Below, one piece after another: positions 51,198 through 59,940 of a stretch of 64,000 bases of DNA (position 1 is the stretch's first letter; every line of letters starts with the position of its first letter). Below the pieces are notes generated by a model. The model did no database searches and was not told the DNA's origin. It worked only from the letters and a program-made list of their open reading frames with translations. The DNA is from JBHIYN01 sp041984235 (GTDB taxonomy: Bacteria; Pseudomonadota; Gammaproteobacteria; Ga0077536): positions 35,944-99,943 of the forward strand of contig JBHIYN010000019.1 in NCBI GenBank assembly GCA_041984235.1, given 5' to 3'. The translations under genes and the position numbers were made by a program.

Positions 51198-51824
51198 TCA
51201 TGATGGTGGCGGGTGGATGGCGGGGACCTCGTCGAAACCGGCCAGGCGGCCGCCGGCGGCGGCGACGAGACGTTCGAGTACGGTGAACAGGTAGGGTCCG
51301 CATGCCGGCGCCGTGCTCACGCGCCAGCCGTTCGCGGGCATGCGCCGCAGCGCGCAGTCGACGCCGGCCAGGCTGAGTGGCACCAGCGCGTCGTCGGCGA
51401 CGTGTTCCAGGTCGACGGCGCACAGGGTGTCGAACGCCGTATTCGGCCGCGGCAGCTGCCACAGGGCGAACTCGCAGGCCTCGTCTTCGAGCAGCAGGAC
51501 ATCGGGAACCTCGGCGGCGCCGGCGACGGCCGCGCCCGGGCCGATCAGCGTGCAGCCGCGGCGCGCGTTGCGCACGATCTCCAGGGTGCCGCTCTGGCGC
51601 ACACTGAAGGGCGCCGGCCACGGCAACGCCCGCTCCGCCAGCCAGTCGGCGGCGCCACTGCCGAGCACCTGCCAGCGTGGCACGGCACTGACGTCGGCCA
51701 GCAGCGGGCCATCGCCGGCGCGCGCGGGGCTCACCGCGATCGACATCCCGAAACGCTCTCCCAGCGCTAGACCCGCGGCAGCGAATGCGGCGGCGACCGG
51801 ACTCGTACGCACGGCGCCGCTCAT
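51198..51824 (-). CDS. mgdD: N-methylglutamate dehydrogenase subunit D (sarcosine oxidase gamma-like)
   Basis: A 208-residue protein of the sarcosine oxidase gamma family, a poorly conserved GcvT-like fold. Visible blocks are LLADVSAVPRWQVLGSGAADWL, FSVRQSGTLEIVRNARRGCTLIGPG, EDEACEFALWQLPRP and WRVSTAPACGPYLFTVLERL. The assignment rests mainly on its place between mgdC (ATGA overlap) and gmaS (16-base gap). It likely has a structural role in the four-subunit dehydrogenase. Confidence 0.75.
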   Translation of the reverse strand: MSGAVRTSPVAAAFAAAGLALGERFGMSIAVSPARAGDGPLLADVSAVPRWQVLGSGAADWLAERALPWPAPFSVRQSGTLEIVRNARRGCTLIGPGAAVAGAAEVPDVLLLEDEACEFALWQLPRPNTAFDTLCAVDLEHVADDALVPLSLAGVDCALRRMPANGWRVSTAPACGPYLFTVLERLVAAAGGRLAGFDEVPAIHPPPS

Positions 51825-54703
51825 GCCGCGCGCTCCTCGCGCTGACGCGCGTTGCCGGGATCGTAGAACGCACCGTCAATGATGGAGGCGCGGACCAGCT
51901 CGCCACCGGCTCCGCGCAGCGTCAGCGGCGCACCCGGCACGGCGAGCGCGGCGTCGACCAGGGCAAGCCCGATCACCGAGTTGAGCTCATGGCTATAGCC
52001 CACGCTGGTGACGCGCCCGGCGATGCGCCCGTCCTCGATCGCCAGGTGGCTCTCGGCGAGCACACCGCGCGCGCAGGGCGCGGTGAAGCCGACCAGCTGC
52101 CGTGGCGGCGCCTCGCGCAGCAGCTCCAGCGCGGCGCGGCCATGGAAGCGCGGCTTCGTAAAATCGACCAGGCCACCGAGGCCGGCCTCGAACGGATCGG
52201 TCACGCCGTCGGTGTCCTGGCCAACGATGAGGTGCCGCTTCTCCAGTCGCAGCAGGCGCTGGGTATCGACGCCGAAGGCATGCACGCCGTGTTCGGCGCC
52301 GGCCGCCAGCAGTCGCTGCCACAGATCGGCGGCCACCGACCAGGCACAGTAGATCTCGAATCCCAGCTCGCCGACGAAGCCCACCCGCATGAGGGTTGCC
52401 GGTTGCTCGCAGACCTGTCCCGTACGCACGCCGAGAAAGGGAAAAGCGGCAGCGCCGAGGTCGATGTCGCAGAACGGCGCGAGCAGCTCGCGCGCCATCG
52501 GGCCGGCCACGTTGAAGGCGGCGAGGCTCTGCGATCGGTCGACGACCTCGCACTCCAGGCCACACAGGTCGCGGATCTGGAGCAGGGTGCGCAGGGTCGC
52601 CGGTGCATGGGTACTGCCCGCGGTCAGCAGGAAGCGGTCCTCGCCCAGGCGTGCGACGACACCGTCGTCGGCGACGATGCCACGCTGGTCGACCATCACC
52701 ACGTACCGCGTACGCCCGGGCCTGGTGCCCGACACGCGTGCGGTGTAGGCGAGATCGAGCAATTCGGCGCTGCCGGGCCCGAACAGCTCGAACTTGCCCA
52801 GGGTGGAGACGTCGATCAGCCCGGCGGCCCCGCGCACGGCACGGTACTCCGCTTCGATCGCCGCAGACTCGGGGCGGCCGTAGCAGCGCGGGCGCAACCA
52901 CGCGCCGCTCTCCTGCCACACCGCGCCCGCCGCCTCGTGCCAGTCGTGCAGGGCCGTTCGCCATTGCGGTCGACAGCGCTCACCGGCCAGTGCACCCAGC
53001 GCCACCGGGTGGTAGAAGGGGCGCGCCGTGGTGGTGCCGATGGCGTTCATGTCGCGCCCGTGCCAGTCGGCGAGAAAGCGCGCGGCATTGAAGTTCGCGT
53101 GCTTGCCCTGGCTTGGCCCCATGCCCACCGTGGTGTAGCGCTTGAGCAGCTCGACGTTGTCGAAACCCTCGCGGCAGGCAACCTCGAGGTCCTTCAGCCG
53201 CACGTCCTCGTCGAAATCGACGAAGGCCATGCCGCGCTCGCCGGACGGGAACGGTCGCGGATGCGAGTGTGCGGCCTGATCGCGTGGCGGCCGTGCCGGC
53301 GCCTCGGAAGGCCCGCCGTCCCGATCACCCAGCACCGCGCCGGCGGCTGCTTCGCCGTCGGCCACGCGGGCGGCGAAATCGTACACCCCGTTGACCCGCC
53401 CCGCTGCGTAGAGGCCTGCCGGCAATGCCACCGGCAACGCCTGTCCGAGGGCGTCGTCGTAATCCAGGCGTGCGCCACCCTGCAACAGCAACTGCGCCTG
53501 CGGCGCCCAGCCGACGCTCATGAGCAGGCCGTCGCAGCCCAGCTTCCAGCCGCCGGCACCGTCCAGCGGGCCGATCTCGACCCCGGCTACGCCGCCGTCG
53601 GCGCCCGGCAACGCGCGCCGCACACTACACGCCGGGTGAATCACGATACCGCGCGCCGCGACCGCCGCGGCCAGTGCCGCATCGGGTGCGGTGGCATTGA
53701 GATCCACCACTGCGGCAATCTCCATGCCGGCGGCGTCGAGGTCCAGCGCGACGCGATAGCCGTCGGCGTTGGCGGTCAGGATCACCGCGCGCTGGCACGG
53801 CGCGACCGCGTAACGGTGCACCAGGCGCTGCGCCGCGCTGGCCAGCATCACGCCGGGCAGATCGTTGTCGCGGAACACTGCCGGCTGCTCGGCGGCGCCG
53901 GTGGCGACGATGATGCGCTCGGCCGTGACGCGCTCTATGCCTTCTGCGCTGACCAGCGGCACGCAGTGTTCGGCATAGAGCCCGGCAGCGAAGGTCGCCG
54001 TGCACAGGCGCGCACCCGGCAGCGCCCGGAACTCGGCCAGCGCCTCGCCCAGCCATTGCTGCGCGGCTGCGTCACCGGCCAGCGCATGACAGGCACTGCC
54101 CCCGGGCCGCGCATTCTCGTCCACCAGCAAGGTGCGCAGTCCGCCGCGCGCGGCATGGCGGGCGGCGGCGATACCGCTGACGCCGGCGCCGATCACGAGC
54201 AGGTCGACCTGGCGGTGACGCAAGGCCGTGCGGGTACCCGGCCGGGTGGGCTCGATGCGCCCGAGCCCGGCGAGTCCACGGATCAACCGCTCCCAGTACG
54301 GGAACGCGGCGCGCGGCCTGAAGAAAGCCTTGTAGTAGAAGCCGACCGGCAGCAGCGGTGCGAGCGCGGCCAGCGCGCGCGCGCGGTCGCCGCGCACGCC
54401 GCCACGGGTATTGACGGCGTGATAGTGCGCGCCCTCACGTGGCGCTTCGACATCGCCGCGTATGTGGGTGCGCGCGCCGTCCTCCAGCAGCACGTTGGCG
54501 TCGTGATTGGCCAGCGATAGCACGCCGCGCGGACGGTGATACTTAAAGCTGCGGGCGAGCACGCGTTCACCGGCGGCGAGCAGCGCGCTGCTGATCACGT
54601 CACCCGCGTAAGCCTCGACGTCACGCCCCTCGAAGCGGAAGCTGAGCGGCCGGCCGCGGTCGATCCATTCCCCGGCCCGCGCCGGCAAACGCCGCCCGCT
54701 CAT
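51821..54703 (-). CDS. mgdC: N-methylglutamate dehydrogenase subunit C (sarcosine oxidase alpha-like)
   Basis: A 960-residue flavoprotein. Residues about 10-110 form a ferredoxin-like fold without cluster cysteines (LSFRFEGRDVEAYAGDVISSALLAAGERVLARSFKYHRPRGVL). Then come an FAD/NAD-binding Rossmann half (DLLVIGAGVSGIAAARHAARGG; VIVATGAAEQPAVFRDNDLPGVMLASAAQRL) and a C-terminal GcvT/THF-binding half (FDVSTLGKFELFGPGSAELLDLAY-like region, RVGFVGELGFEIYCAW, EKRHLIVGQDTDGVTDPFEAGL). It takes electrons from the beta subunit and binds tetrahydrofolate. ATG at 54703 overlaps the mgdB stop (ATGA); the frame extends upstream to 54937 without homology. Confidence 0.88.
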   Translation of the reverse strand: MSGRRLPARAGEWIDRGRPLSFRFEGRDVEAYAGDVISSALLAAGERVLARSFKYHRPRGVLSLANHDANVLLEDGARTHIRGDVEAPREGAHYHAVNTRGGVRGDRARALAALAPLLPVGFYYKAFFRPRAAFPYWERLIRGLAGLGRIEPTRPGTRTALRHRQVDLLVIGAGVSGIAAARHAARGGLRTLLVDENARPGGSACHALAGDAAAQQWLGEALAEFRALPGARLCTATFAAGLYAEHCVPLVSAEGIERVTAERIIVATGAAEQPAVFRDNDLPGVMLASAAQRLVHRYAVAPCQRAVILTANADGYRVALDLDAAGMEIAAVVDLNATAPDAALAAAVAARGIVIHPACSVRRALPGADGGVAGVEIGPLDGAGGWKLGCDGLLMSVGWAPQAQLLLQGGARLDYDDALGQALPVALPAGLYAAGRVNGVYDFAARVADGEAAAGAVLGDRDGGPSEAPARPPRDQAAHSHPRPFPSGERGMAFVDFDEDVRLKDLEVACREGFDNVELLKRYTTVGMGPSQGKHANFNAARFLADWHGRDMNAIGTTTARPFYHPVALGALAGERCRPQWRTALHDWHEAAGAVWQESGAWLRPRCYGRPESAAIEAEYRAVRGAAGLIDVSTLGKFELFGPGSAELLDLAYTARVSGTRPGRTRYVVMVDQRGIVADDGVVARLGEDRFLLTAGSTHAPATLRTLLQIRDLCGLECEVVDRSQSLAAFNVAGPMARELLAPFCDIDLGAAAFPFLGVRTGQVCEQPATLMRVGFVGELGFEIYCAWSVAADLWQRLLAAGAEHGVHAFGVDTQRLLRLEKRHLIVGQDTDGVTDPFEAGLGGLVDFTKPRFHGRAALELLREAPPRQLVGFTAPCARGVLAESHLAIEDGRIAGRVTSVGYSHELNSVIGLALVDAALAVPGAPLTLRGAGGELVRASIIDGAFYDPGNARQREERAA

Positions 54704-54951
54704 GTGAACGGCCGAGCGAGGCGCACCGCGCCGACTTCGTCGGTGGCCGTATCGCGCTCGATCGTAAACCACAGCGCACTGGGCGTGTGGTACCACCACT
54801 CGGTGCGCACGGTGGCGACTCCGCGCCCGAAGTTGAGCCGGGTACGCGCGGCGGCCGCGTCGTCTTCCAGCATCAGGGCTATCGCACGGCCGCCGCTGGT
54901 GAACTCGTTGCGCGGCCGGCGGCCGATCACGGGACAATCGAAATACTGCAT
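54700..54951 (-). CDS. mgdB: N-methylglutamate dehydrogenase subunit B (sarcosine oxidase delta-like)
   Basis: An 83-residue delta-type subunit: MQYFDCPVIGRRPRNEFTSGG is followed by a WWYHTPSALWFTIERDTATDEV block typical of the family. Classic sarcosine oxidase delta subunits start CPxCG and bind zinc. Here the second cysteine is isoleucine and there are no other cysteines, so a structural zinc is not supported. ATG overlaps the mgdA stop by one base (TGATG), and its own stop overlaps mgdC. Confidence 0.85.
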   Translation of the reverse strand: MQYFDCPVIGRRPRNEFTSGGRAIALMLEDDAAAARTRLNFGRGVATVRTEWWYHTPSALWFTIERDTATDEVGAVRLARPFT

Positions 54952-56192
54952 CAGTGCCCCACGGCCGCCGCGCCCTTCTCGCCGAGCAGGCGAAAGTCGG
55001 CGAAGCGCTGGAAGGAAAACGGCGCGATCAGCGGGTCCACCGTGCCCGCCGCGACCGTGCTGGCCATGGTTTCACCGCAGACCGGCGTCGCCTTGAAGCC
55101 CCACGTTCCCCAGCCGGCATCGAGATACAGGTTCTCCACCGGCGTGACGCCCATCAGCGGCGCGAAGTCGGGCGTCATGTCGGCCATCCCGGCCCACTGC
55201 CGGTTGACCCGCACCTCGGCCAGGAAGGGAAACAGGTCGAGCAGGCGATCGGCGAGGTCGTGCACGAACTCGAAAGTCGAACGCCGCGAATGCAGCTCGG
55301 CCGGGTCGACCGCAGCACCCATGACCAGCTCGCCACGTGACGACTGACTGACGTAGACATGCAGTCCCGCGGACACGATGATGGTGTTCAGCCACGGCTT
55401 GAGCGGCTCGGTGACGCAGGCCTGCAACGGGTAGATCTCGATCGGCGACTCGATACCCGCCATGTCGAGCAGGGTCGGCGTGGCGCCGGCCACGGCCACC
55501 ACCACGGCACCGGCGCCAATGCTGCCGGCCGCGGTGCGTACGCCGCTGATGCGTCCGGCGGCGATGTCGAGCCCGGTCACCTCGGTCTGCTGGAAGAGCT
55601 CCACGCCGAGCGCGCTGGCCTGGCGTGCGTAACCCCAGGCCACCGCGTCATGGCGCGCAACGCCGCCCGGCGCGTGGTAGAGGGCGCCCAGCACCGGGTG
55701 CTGCCCGCCGCAGCGGATGTCGATCTGCGGACACGCGGAGACCACGTCAGCGGGCGCGACGACCTCGCTGTCGATGCCGAAATGCTTGTTGACCTCGGCG
55801 CGCCAGCGCAGGGTGCGCAGCGTGGCCTCGCTGTGCGCCAGGGTGAAGTGGCCGCGCTCACTGAAGAACAGGTTGAGATCGAGCTCCGCGCTCAGATCGC
55901 GAAACAGCTCCACGCTGCGCTGGTAGAAGCGCACGCCTTCCGGGGTCAGGTAATTGGAGCGGATGATGGTCGTGTTGCGCCCGGTATTGCCGCCACCGAT
56001 ATAGCCCTTCTCGAGTACCGCGACGCGCCGTATACCGTGCCGGCGCGCGAGGTAGTAGGCACACGCGAGACCGTGACCGCCACCACCGACGATGACGACG
56101 TCGTAGTGCGCGCGGGCTTCGCGCGGGGTATTGAAGTAGCGTGGCTCGGCGTGGTCGCGCTTCAGCGCATACTTGAGCAGACGCAGGGACAC
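54951..56192 (-). CDS. mgdA: N-methylglutamate dehydrogenase subunit A (sarcosine oxidase beta-like)
   Basis: A 413-residue DAO-family flavoprotein. HYDVVIVGGGGHGLACAYYLARRHGI is the FAD-binding fold, GYIGGGNTGRNTTIIRSNYLTPEGVRFY is the substrate-binding region, and PGGVARHDAVAWGYARQASALGVELF carries the histidine at the position of the covalent FMN ligand in sarcosine oxidase beta. It oxidises N-methylglutamate, releasing glutamate and a C1 unit. GTG at 56192 is chosen since it directly precedes the family start SLRLLKYAL and follows a GAGG ribosome site. First gene of a nine-gene operon. Confidence 0.88.
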   Translation of the reverse strand: MSLRLLKYALKRDHAEPRYFNTPREARAHYDVVIVGGGGHGLACAYYLARRHGIRRVAVLEKGYIGGGNTGRNTTIIRSNYLTPEGVRFYQRSVELFRDLSAELDLNLFFSERGHFTLAHSEATLRTLRWRAEVNKHFGIDSEVVAPADVVSACPQIDIRCGGQHPVLGALYHAPGGVARHDAVAWGYARQASALGVELFQQTEVTGLDIAAGRISGVRTAAGSIGAGAVVVAVAGATPTLLDMAGIESPIEIYPLQACVTEPLKPWLNTIIVSAGLHVYVSQSSRGELVMGAAVDPAELHSRRSTFEFVHDLADRLLDLFPFLAEVRVNRQWAGMADMTPDFAPLMGVTPVENLYLDAGWGTWGFKATPVCGETMASTVAAGTVDPLIAPFSFQRFADFRLLGEKGAAAVGH

Positions 56193-56250
56193 GGCATGGG
56201 ATCCTCGGCGAATGGCGTGGGCCGGGCGTGCCCGGGCGCGACGATGTTTC

Positions 56251-56283
56251 GCAATATGCAATATTATTAACCATCATGCAATA
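56251..56283. promoter_or_regulatory. GCAATAT direct repeats in the mgdA promoter
   Basis: GCAATAT occurs twice in tandem at 56251-56264, and GCAATA again at 56278, reaching into the first codons of the divergent gene at 56276. The surrounding 35 bases are AT-rich. On the leftward strand this gives TTGCAT and a TATT-rich region upstream of mgdA. Candidate promoter and operator for the XRE-cupin regulator of the operon (inference). Confidence 0.45.
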
Positions 56284-57007
56284 CGACTCCCACGCTCCGG
56301 CGGCCCCTGGCGACGTCCTGCCGCCGCTGGACGGCTATACCCGTTCGGCGGACGTCGCCGCCCTCCCGCTGCCCGTGCTGTTCCTGGAAGTGCACGGCCT
56401 GGAGGCCAGCGCCGACAGCGAGGCGTTCTACCGCGAGCGCGATGCCTGGCTGGCCGCCCAGCTCGCCCGCGAAACGTTCGAGGCCGTGAGCGCGGATCCA
56501 CGACTGGCCGGTTACCGCGAGCTGCATGCCGCGGTGGGGCATGGCGCGCGCCGCAACCGGGCCTCTCCGGAAAGCCTCTTTCACCGGCTCCACGCGCGCG
56601 GCGGCCTGCCGCGGATCAATGCCCTGGTCGACCTCTACTCACTGGTCTCGATGCAGACCCGAGTGTCGTTCGGCGCGCACGATCTCGAGCGTCTTACGCC
56701 ACCGGTGCGGCTGGTGACGGTGCGTGGCGGCGAGCCCTTCACCGCGCTCGGAAGCCGCGGCGAGGTCGCCCTGCGGGCGGGCGAGTACGCTTACCTCGAT
56801 GCCACCGAATGCGTCATCGGGCGCATGGACGTGCGCCAGGCCGCGCACACCGCGCTGGCCGATGGAACGCGCAACGTGCTGTTCATCGTGCAGGGTCACG
56901 CCGCGCTCGACGCCCCGCAGCTGGAGGCTGCCGCGGCCGCCCTGCTCGCGGCCCTGCGGCAGTACGGTTATCGCTACGTCCGCGCCGCGTCATCGACGTT
57001 GGCATGA
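56276..57007 (+). CDS. B3/B4 tRNA-binding-domain protein
   Basis: A 243-residue protein with the B3/B4 fold found as an editing domain in phenylalanyl-tRNA synthetase beta and as stand-alone proteins. INALVDLYSLVSMQTRVSFGAHDLERL is the typical central motif, followed by GEPFTALGSRGEVALRAGEYAYLDATECVIGRMDVRQ. Stand-alone members may clear mischarged tRNA or unusual aminoacyl compounds (family suggestion). The ATG at 56276 is divergent from mgdA, only 83 bases away, so it may be switched on with the methylamine operon. Confidence 0.78.
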   Translation: MQYDSHAPAAPGDVLPPLDGYTRSADVAALPLPVLFLEVHGLEASADSEAFYRERDAWLAAQLARETFEAVSADPRLAGYRELHAAVGHGARRNRASPESLFHRLHARGGLPRINALVDLYSLVSMQTRVSFGAHDLERLTPPVRLVTVRGGEPFTALGSRGEVALRAGEYAYLDATECVIGRMDVRQAAHTALADGTRNVLFIVQGHAALDAPQLEAAAAALLAALRQYGYRYVRAASSTLA

Positions 57008-57052
57008 CCGCGGAGGGGGCGGTGCGCGCCACCGCGCCCCGCCCGCGCCGGA

Positions 57053-57565
57053 CTAGTCTTCGCCCTCGTGATGCTTGTGGTGCTTCGCCATTTTCTGCGC
57101 CATCTGCTCACGCTGTGCCGGGGTCAGCAGCTTCCAGATGGCATGGCGGTCACGCGCGTGCTGCACCGCCATCTCGACCCGCGCGGCGCTCTGGCTCTCG
57201 GCCAGCGCACGCACCGCGGCTTCGTCGAAGCTGTCGGCCTCGATCAGCTCGCGCATGGCCCGGCGCCCGGCACGGAAACTCTTTCCGTGCGCCTTCATGG
57301 CACTGCGCCCCTGCTCGTGGATTCGTTCGACTTCGGCGCGCTGCGTCTCGCTCAGGTCGAGCTCCTCCATCATGCGCTCCATGCGGAACATGCCCGGCCC
57401 CTTGCCACCGTGATGGCCACCGGGATGACCACCCTGGTGGCCGCCGTGGTGGCCACCCTTCGCGTCGTCACCGGACCATGCCAGTGACGGGGCACCGAGC
57501 AGCGCGACCAGCGCGGCAGCGGCGGCGGCTCGGCACACCACGGTGCGGAATGGGATCGTGTTCAT
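57053..57565 (-). CDS. Spy/CpxP-like periplasmic protein with a His/Gly-rich segment
   Basis: A 170-residue secreted protein. A signal peptide (VVCRAAAAAALVALLGAPSLAWS) is followed by a His/Gly tract (GGHHGGHQGGHPGGHHGG) and a helical domain with two LTXXQ-type motifs: LDLSETQRAEVERI and LLTPAQREQMAQKM. Spy/CpxP proteins act as periplasmic chaperones or metal-stress sensors, and the histidines suggest metal binding. The ATG at 57565 gives the signal peptide. It is divergent, over 242 bases, from a histidine kinase/regulator pair, the same arrangement as cpxP with cpxRA. Confidence 0.82.
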   Translation of the reverse strand: MNTIPFRTVVCRAAAAAALVALLGAPSLAWSGDDAKGGHHGGHQGGHPGGHHGGKGPGMFRMERMMEELDLSETQRAEVERIHEQGRSAMKAHGKSFRAGRRAMRELIEADSFDEAAVRALAESQSAARVEMAVQHARDRHAIWKLLTPAQREQMAQKMAKHHKHHEGED

Positions 57566-57807
57566 CAGTCGTCTCCTGTCATCGGGTAGGCAACCGAACC
57601 TGCGGGTTCGATTATGGGGCGCAGCATCGCCGCAAAACACGCAGCGAATATGGAGGACGTGTAGCCATCGGCACGTGCACGGCGCGCCCGGCCGCAATCG
57701 TGGAGAAAAAGTGCAGGGCCGCGGCAGAACGTGCAGTTTACTTGCTTCGGCGCGGCAGGCTGGCGCACCATCCCCGCTCGTGACGTCCGGGCGCCCCCTT
57801 CAACGCC

Positions 57808-59205
57808 ATGCAGATCCGCCTCTTTCACAAGCTGTTCCTGGCCATCGTCGCCGTCAGCCTGGCGAGTATCGTACTGCTCGCAATCGGCGCACAGTGGTAC
57901 CTGCAGCACAGCTTCGTGCGATTCCTCAACGAGGAGCGCGCGCAGCGCACCAGCGCGCTCGCCGGCCAGCTTGCCGGGCACTACGCCACGCACGGCGGCT
58001 GGCAGGCCCTGCAGCACAGTCCGCGCGCCTGGCGGCGGACCCTGCGCGCCGCCGCGGCCAGCACCGAAAGCGCGCGCGACGATGGCGCTTCGCCCCCTCC
58101 GCGCCCGCCCCATGCCGGACGCCACCGCGGCGGCCTTGCCCTGTTCGACGCCGAGCGCAGGCTGGTCGCCGGCAACGCGGCGCCCCCGGAGGACATGGAG
58201 CTGACCCCCGTCATCCTCGAGCAACGTACCATCGGCTGGATTGGCTCGTTGCCGTTACGGCGGCCCGCCGCGCCCCGTGAAATGCGCTTCGCACGGCGCC
58301 AGCTCACCATCCTCTCGGCCGGCGCTGCCATCGCCTGCCTGCTGTCCATCGCTGTCGCCTACGGGCTGGCACGACGCCTGGCCGCCCCCATACGCGCCAT
58401 CGGCGACGGCGCCCGGAGCCTGGCAGCGGGCGACTTCGGCGCGCGCGTCACGGTGCCGGGCAGCGACGAGCTCGGTCGCCTGGGCGCCGACTTCAACGTG
58501 CTCGCGCGCACCCTGGAACGCAACGAGTCGGCGCGCCAGCGCTGGTTCGCCGACGTTTCCCACGAGCTGCGCACACCGCTCACCATCCTGCGCGGCGAGC
58601 TCGAGGCGGTGCGCGACGGGATCCGGCCACTCGACGGCGCGCTGGTCGAATCGCTGGACCAGGAAACCGCGCGCCTCGAAGATCTGATCGAGGATCTCTA
58701 CCTGCTCGCACGCGCCGACCTCGGCTCACATGATTACGCGTTCGCGCCGACATCCCTCGCATCGATCGTCTGTGCCTGCCTCAGCCGCTTCGCCCATCGC
58801 ATCGAGCAGGCCGGCCTGCGCTACGACTACGATCTCGATTCGCGCGTGCTCGCCAACGTCGACGAACGGCGACTCGCGCAGCTGGTCGAGAACCTGCTCG
58901 AAAACTGTGTCCGTTACGTCGCCGCTCCCGGCACGATCCGCGTCACGGTGGGAGTGCGCGACAAGCTCGCCGAGCTTTGCGTCGAGGACTCCGGACCCGG
59001 GCCGGCGCAGGCCGATCTCGACGGCCTGTTCGACCCCCTGGTACGCGGCGAGGCCTCACGCAGCCGCGAGCACGGCGGCGCCGGCCTGGGTCTCGCCATC
59101 GCGCGTCGCATCGCCGAGGCGCACGGCGGCAACATCGGCGCGGAACGTCGCGATGCCGGCCACTTCGCGATCGTCGTCCGCCTGCCGCGGCTGGACCAGT
59201 CATGA
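57808..59205 (+). CDS. sensor histidine kinase, CpxA/BaeS-like
   Basis: A 465-residue kinase. Transmembrane helices are at about 9-29 and 167-187, with a periplasmic domain of about 135 residues between them that is Pro/Arg/His-rich (PPPRPPHAGRHRGG). HAMP is at 188-240. The phosphoacceptor His252 is in DVSHELRTPLTIL. ATPase boxes NLLENCVRYV (N), VEDSGPGP (G1) and GGAGLGLAIARRIAEAHGG (G2) are intact. It likely senses envelope or metal stress together with the divergent Spy-like gene. The stop overlaps the ATG of the response regulator. Confidence 0.9.
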   Translation: MQIRLFHKLFLAIVAVSLASIVLLAIGAQWYLQHSFVRFLNEERAQRTSALAGQLAGHYATHGGWQALQHSPRAWRRTLRAAAASTESARDDGASPPPRPPHAGRHRGGLALFDAERRLVAGNAAPPEDMELTPVILEQRTIGWIGSLPLRRPAAPREMRFARRQLTILSAGAAIACLLSIAVAYGLARRLAAPIRAIGDGARSLAAGDFGARVTVPGSDELGRLGADFNVLARTLERNESARQRWFADVSHELRTPLTILRGELEAVRDGIRPLDGALVESLDQETARLEDLIEDLYLLARADLGSHDYAFAPTSLASIVCACLSRFAHRIEQAGLRYDYDLDSRVLANVDERRLAQLVENLLENCVRYVAAPGTIRVTVGVRDKLAELCVEDSGPGPAQADLDGLFDPLVRGEASRSREHGGAGLGLAIARRIAEAHGGNIGAERRDAGHFAIVVRLPRLDQS

Positions 59206-59876
59206 GCGCGCATATCCTGATCGCCGAGGACGAGGTCAAGATAGCCCGCCTGCTCGCCGACTACCTGCAGGCGGCCGGCATGCGCACGACGGTGGTTGCG
59301 GACGGCAACGAGGTCATCGCGGCCGTGTCCGCGGCCAGGCCCGATCTCCTGCTGCTGGACGTCATGCTGCCGGGCCGGGACGGCATGGATTTGTGCCGCG
59401 ACATCCGCCGCAGCTCCGACCTGCCCATCATCATGCTGACCGCGCGCAGCGAGGAGATCGACCGGCTGCTCGGCCTCGAGCTCGGGGCCGACGATTACGT
59501 GTGCAAGCCGTTCAGTGCACGCGAGGTCGTTGCGCGTATCAAGGCGGTCCTGCGGCGCAGCGAATCCGCGCCGGCGCCGGCCGAACGGGCTGCCATCCAG
59601 ATCGACGAGCAGCGCATGCGCGTCACCATCGACGGCCAGCGCGTCGACCTCACGCCGGTCGAATTCAGGCTCATGCACACACTCGCCCGTCACCCCGGGC
59701 GCGTGTACCGGCGCGACGAGCTGCTCGACCTGATCTACGACGACTTTCGCGACGTATCCGATCGCACCGTCGACAGTCATGTGAAGAACCTGCGCCGCAA
59801 GCTGGCCGCGGCCGCACCCGAGCGGCCGCTGATCCATGCCGTCTACGGCATCGGATACAAGCTCGAGACCGACTGA
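59202..59876 (+). CDS. OmpR/BaeR-type response regulator
   Basis: A 224-residue regulator. The receiver domain has the acidic pair Asp10-Glu11, phosphoacceptor Asp53 in LLLLDVMLPG, Thr80 and Lys102 (DYVCKPF). The C-terminal winged helix is of the OmpR class (VDLTPVEFRLMHTLARHPGRVYRRDELLDLIYDDFRDVSDRTVDSHVKNLRRKL). Coupled to the kinase by an ATGA overlap. Probable targets are the Spy-like gene and this operon. Confidence 0.92.
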   Translation: MSAHILIAEDEVKIARLLADYLQAAGMRTTVVADGNEVIAAVSAARPDLLLLDVMLPGRDGMDLCRDIRRSSDLPIIMLTARSEEIDRLLGLELGADDYVCKPFSAREVVARIKAVLRRSESAPAPAERAAIQIDEQRMRVTIDGQRVDLTPVEFRLMHTLARHPGRVYRRDELLDLIYDDFRDVSDRTVDSHVKNLRRKLAAAAPERPLIHAVYGIGYKLETD

Positions 59877-59940
59877 CCCGCCCTTCACATCGAACCGGCA
59901 AAACCAGAGAATACGCCCACTCGCAAGCCGGAGCCCGCCC

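Noticed and set aside
51785..54520. 911-codon open frame antisense to mgdC
   Set aside because: It overlaps a gene with strong motif support on the other strand and shows only low-complexity Arg/Gln/Ala/His sequence.
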